Assembly (NCBI RefSeq): GCF_001487165.1
Contig: NZ_LN913006.1
Span: forward strand, 1,239,293 to 1,303,292
Direction: 5' to 3'
From: Blautia massiliensis (ex Durand et al. 2017)
GTDB lineage: Bacteria; Bacillota; Clostridia; Lachnospirales; Lachnospiraceae
Length of the DNA: 64,000 nt
The translations under genes were made by a program, and so were the position numbers. Positions 62,828 through 64,000 of the stretch are shown here, in pieces. How positions within the stretch are numbered: position 1 is the first letter of the stretch; the number at the start of each line of letters is the position of its first letter. The notes below the pieces were generated by a model. It saw only the letters and a program-made list of their open reading frames with translations, did not search any database and was not told the DNA's origin.

Positions 62828-64000
62828 AAAAATCCGAAGGACCGGACTTAAAAAAACAGATCTTTGTCATAGGAGCCGGGGCTTCCGGTCTTATGGCAGC
62901 TATTCAGGCTGCTGTATACGGAGCTGCAGTTACGGTTCTGGAACAAAATGACCGTCCCGGCAAAAAAATCTGTGCTACGGGAAACGGCCGTTGTAATATG
63001 ACGAACCTGAATCAGGATGAAAACGCTTACCGGGGATCTCATCCTGAATTTGCCAAAGATGCCCTGGCACAGTTTCCTGTGGAAAAAACTCTGAAATTCT
63101 TTCAGGAACTGGGAATCTGTACCACAGACCGCAGCGGATGGATCTATCCCCGAAGCAACCAGGCACAGAGTGTGGTAGATGTTCTTGTCATGAAGGCACG
63201 CAGCCTGAAGGTAAAGCTGAAAACCAATCAGACCGTTACCGGCGTGTCTTTTGCAGACGGACAGTGGAAGATCCATACGGACGGATGGACCTACAGTGGT
63301 GATGCCGTGATCCTTGCAAATGGTTCCCGTGCGTCTTCCGTTGCAGGTTCCTGCGAAAGCGGATATGAAATTGCAAAAAGTCTCGGACATCATCTGATCG
63401 AACCCCTTCCAGCTTTGACAGCTCTGAAATGTAAGGGAAATTCTTTTTCCGGCTGGAGTGGTGTACGGACAGAAGGTAAGATAACACTTTATATAGACGG
63501 CACACCGACAGTTTCCCAGCAGGGAGAACTGCAGCTTACCGATTACGGTGTATCCGGGATCCCGGTATTCCAGATTTCCCGCTATGCTATCCGTGCCGTC
63601 CATGAAAACAAAAATGTGGAGCTTTCCATAAATTTTTTTCCGGAACTGAACCGGAAAGAGCTGGAAGAATACCTGGAACAGAGAAAAACAGCCTGTCCTT
63701 ACAAAACAGAAAAAGAACTTCTCATCGGACTTTTTCCTGAAAAACTGATCCGTGTTTTATGTGCACAGAAGGATCTTATCCGCGGGATCACCGATTTTCG
63801 TCTCACGGTAAAAAACGGCCTTTCCTTCGAACAGGCACAGGTTTGTTCCGGTGGAGTGGATACGTCTGAAGTTCACAGCAAAACCATGGAGTCCAGACTT
63901 CATAAAGGTCTTTATTTTGCCGGAGAGCTCCTTGACATTGACGGTACCTGCGGAGGTTATAACCTGCAGTGGGCATGGTCAAGCGGAGCTGCCGCCGGTA
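62824..64000 (+). CDS. HI0933-family NAD(P)/FAD-dependent oxidoreductase (runs off the right edge)
   Basis: Open from ATG 62824 to the window end, 392 codons visible. Dinucleotide-binding motif VIGAGASGLMAAIQAA near the start, then RPGKKICATGNGRCNMTN, the hallmark of the HI0933/BaiN-like flavoprotein group. A second FAD-contact region GLYFAGELLDIDGTCGGYNL and QWAWSSG lies near the edge, so only a short C-terminal piece is missing. Start overlaps the previous stop (ATGA). Substrate unknown; members include bile-acid-related reductases. Confidence 0.9.
   Translation, partial: MKKSEGPDLKKQIFVIGAGASGLMAAIQAAVYGAAVTVLEQNDRPGKKICATGNGRCNMTNLNQDENAYRGSHPEFAKDALAQFPVEKTLKFFQELGICTTDRSGWIYPRSNQAQSVVDVLVMKARSLKVKLKTNQTVTGVSFADGQWKIHTDGWTYSGDAVILANGSRASSVAGSCESGYEIAKSLGHHLIEPLPALTALKCKGNSFSGWSGVRTEGKITLYIDGTPTVSQQGELQLTDYGVSGIPVFQISRYAIRAVHENKNVELSINFFPELNRKELEEYLEQRKTACPYKTEKELLIGLFPEKLIRVLCAQKDLIRGITDFRLTVKNGLSFEQAQVCSGGVDTSEVHSKTMESRLHKGLYFAGELLDIDGTCGGYNLQWAWSSGAAAG

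Overview
The window looks like a chromosome segment of a Lachnospiraceae-type Clostridia (Blautia/Ruminococcus-like). This rests on strong AGGAGG ribosome binding sites, frequent GTG/TTG starts, the mutS-mutL-miaA order on the right edge, and element-borne PcfK/PcfJ genes. No rRNA, tRNA or CRISPR array was seen.

Layout. (1) 1-6784, visibly GC-richer: the 5' end of a divergent AraC-type regulator, then a tightly overlapping operon for an ECF importer (S, T and a fused double ATPase) and a heterodimeric ABC exporter-type pair. A DtxR-like regulator follows (6795-7313) whose tail is fused to debris of another ABC ATPase. (2) 7314-8140: a decayed ISL3-type transposase and the first of three promoter-leader RNA-terminator units. 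(3) 8230-22174: a co-oriented accessory operon with SSB, a membrane protein, a RecD2-like helicase, a MoxR-like AAA+ ATPase, a vWA protein with an HExxH motif, and several large unknown proteins. (4) 22308-31281: an Rpn-like nuclease gene, then an AT-rich cassette made of a broken small gene, an MBL-fold hydrolase gene split by a complete IS66 element (8-bp target duplication), and a trypsin-like protease fused to a long helical region. The cassette ends with a diverged copy of the Rpn gene's 3' end. (5) 32016-36578: a two-component system with its own ABC transporter. (6) 36995-44133: an IS1182-like element inserted just upstream of an ECF sigma factor, then an anti-sigma-like protein, a DUF2298 membrane protein, a small secreted peptide and an unknown reverse-strand gene. 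(7) 44792-51793: second accessory operon, with a PcfK/AcrIIA9-like protein, a DUF7666-like protein and two tandem PcfJ-like proteins. (8) 52434-55644: a protein made of nine CC-containing DNA-binding-like repeats, an excisionase and a tyrosine integrase. (9) 55686-64000: mutS, mutL, miaA, a PLP enzyme and an HI0933-type flavoprotein, all co-oriented and tightly spaced.

How it fits together. The integrase stops 41 bp before the mutS reading frame. MutS carries about 40 N-terminal residues that do not look like the family and that include a tandem TGGGTCAAA repeat. I infer that an integrative element ends at, or slightly inside, the 5' end of mutS and may affect mismatch-repair expression. Blocks 3, 7 and 8 look like element backbone: each is preceded by a promoter-leader RNA-terminator unit, and two of these RNAs are clearly homologous. 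Blocks 4-6 look like cargo or later insertions. No relaxase, coupling protein or type IV secretion gene was found here, so the element is either non-conjugative or continues to the left of the window.

The most novel-looking items are the nine-repeat CC protein, the homologous leader RNAs, the MoxR/vWA operon with its giant unknown partners, the MBL-trypsin cassette, and the element-mutS junction.
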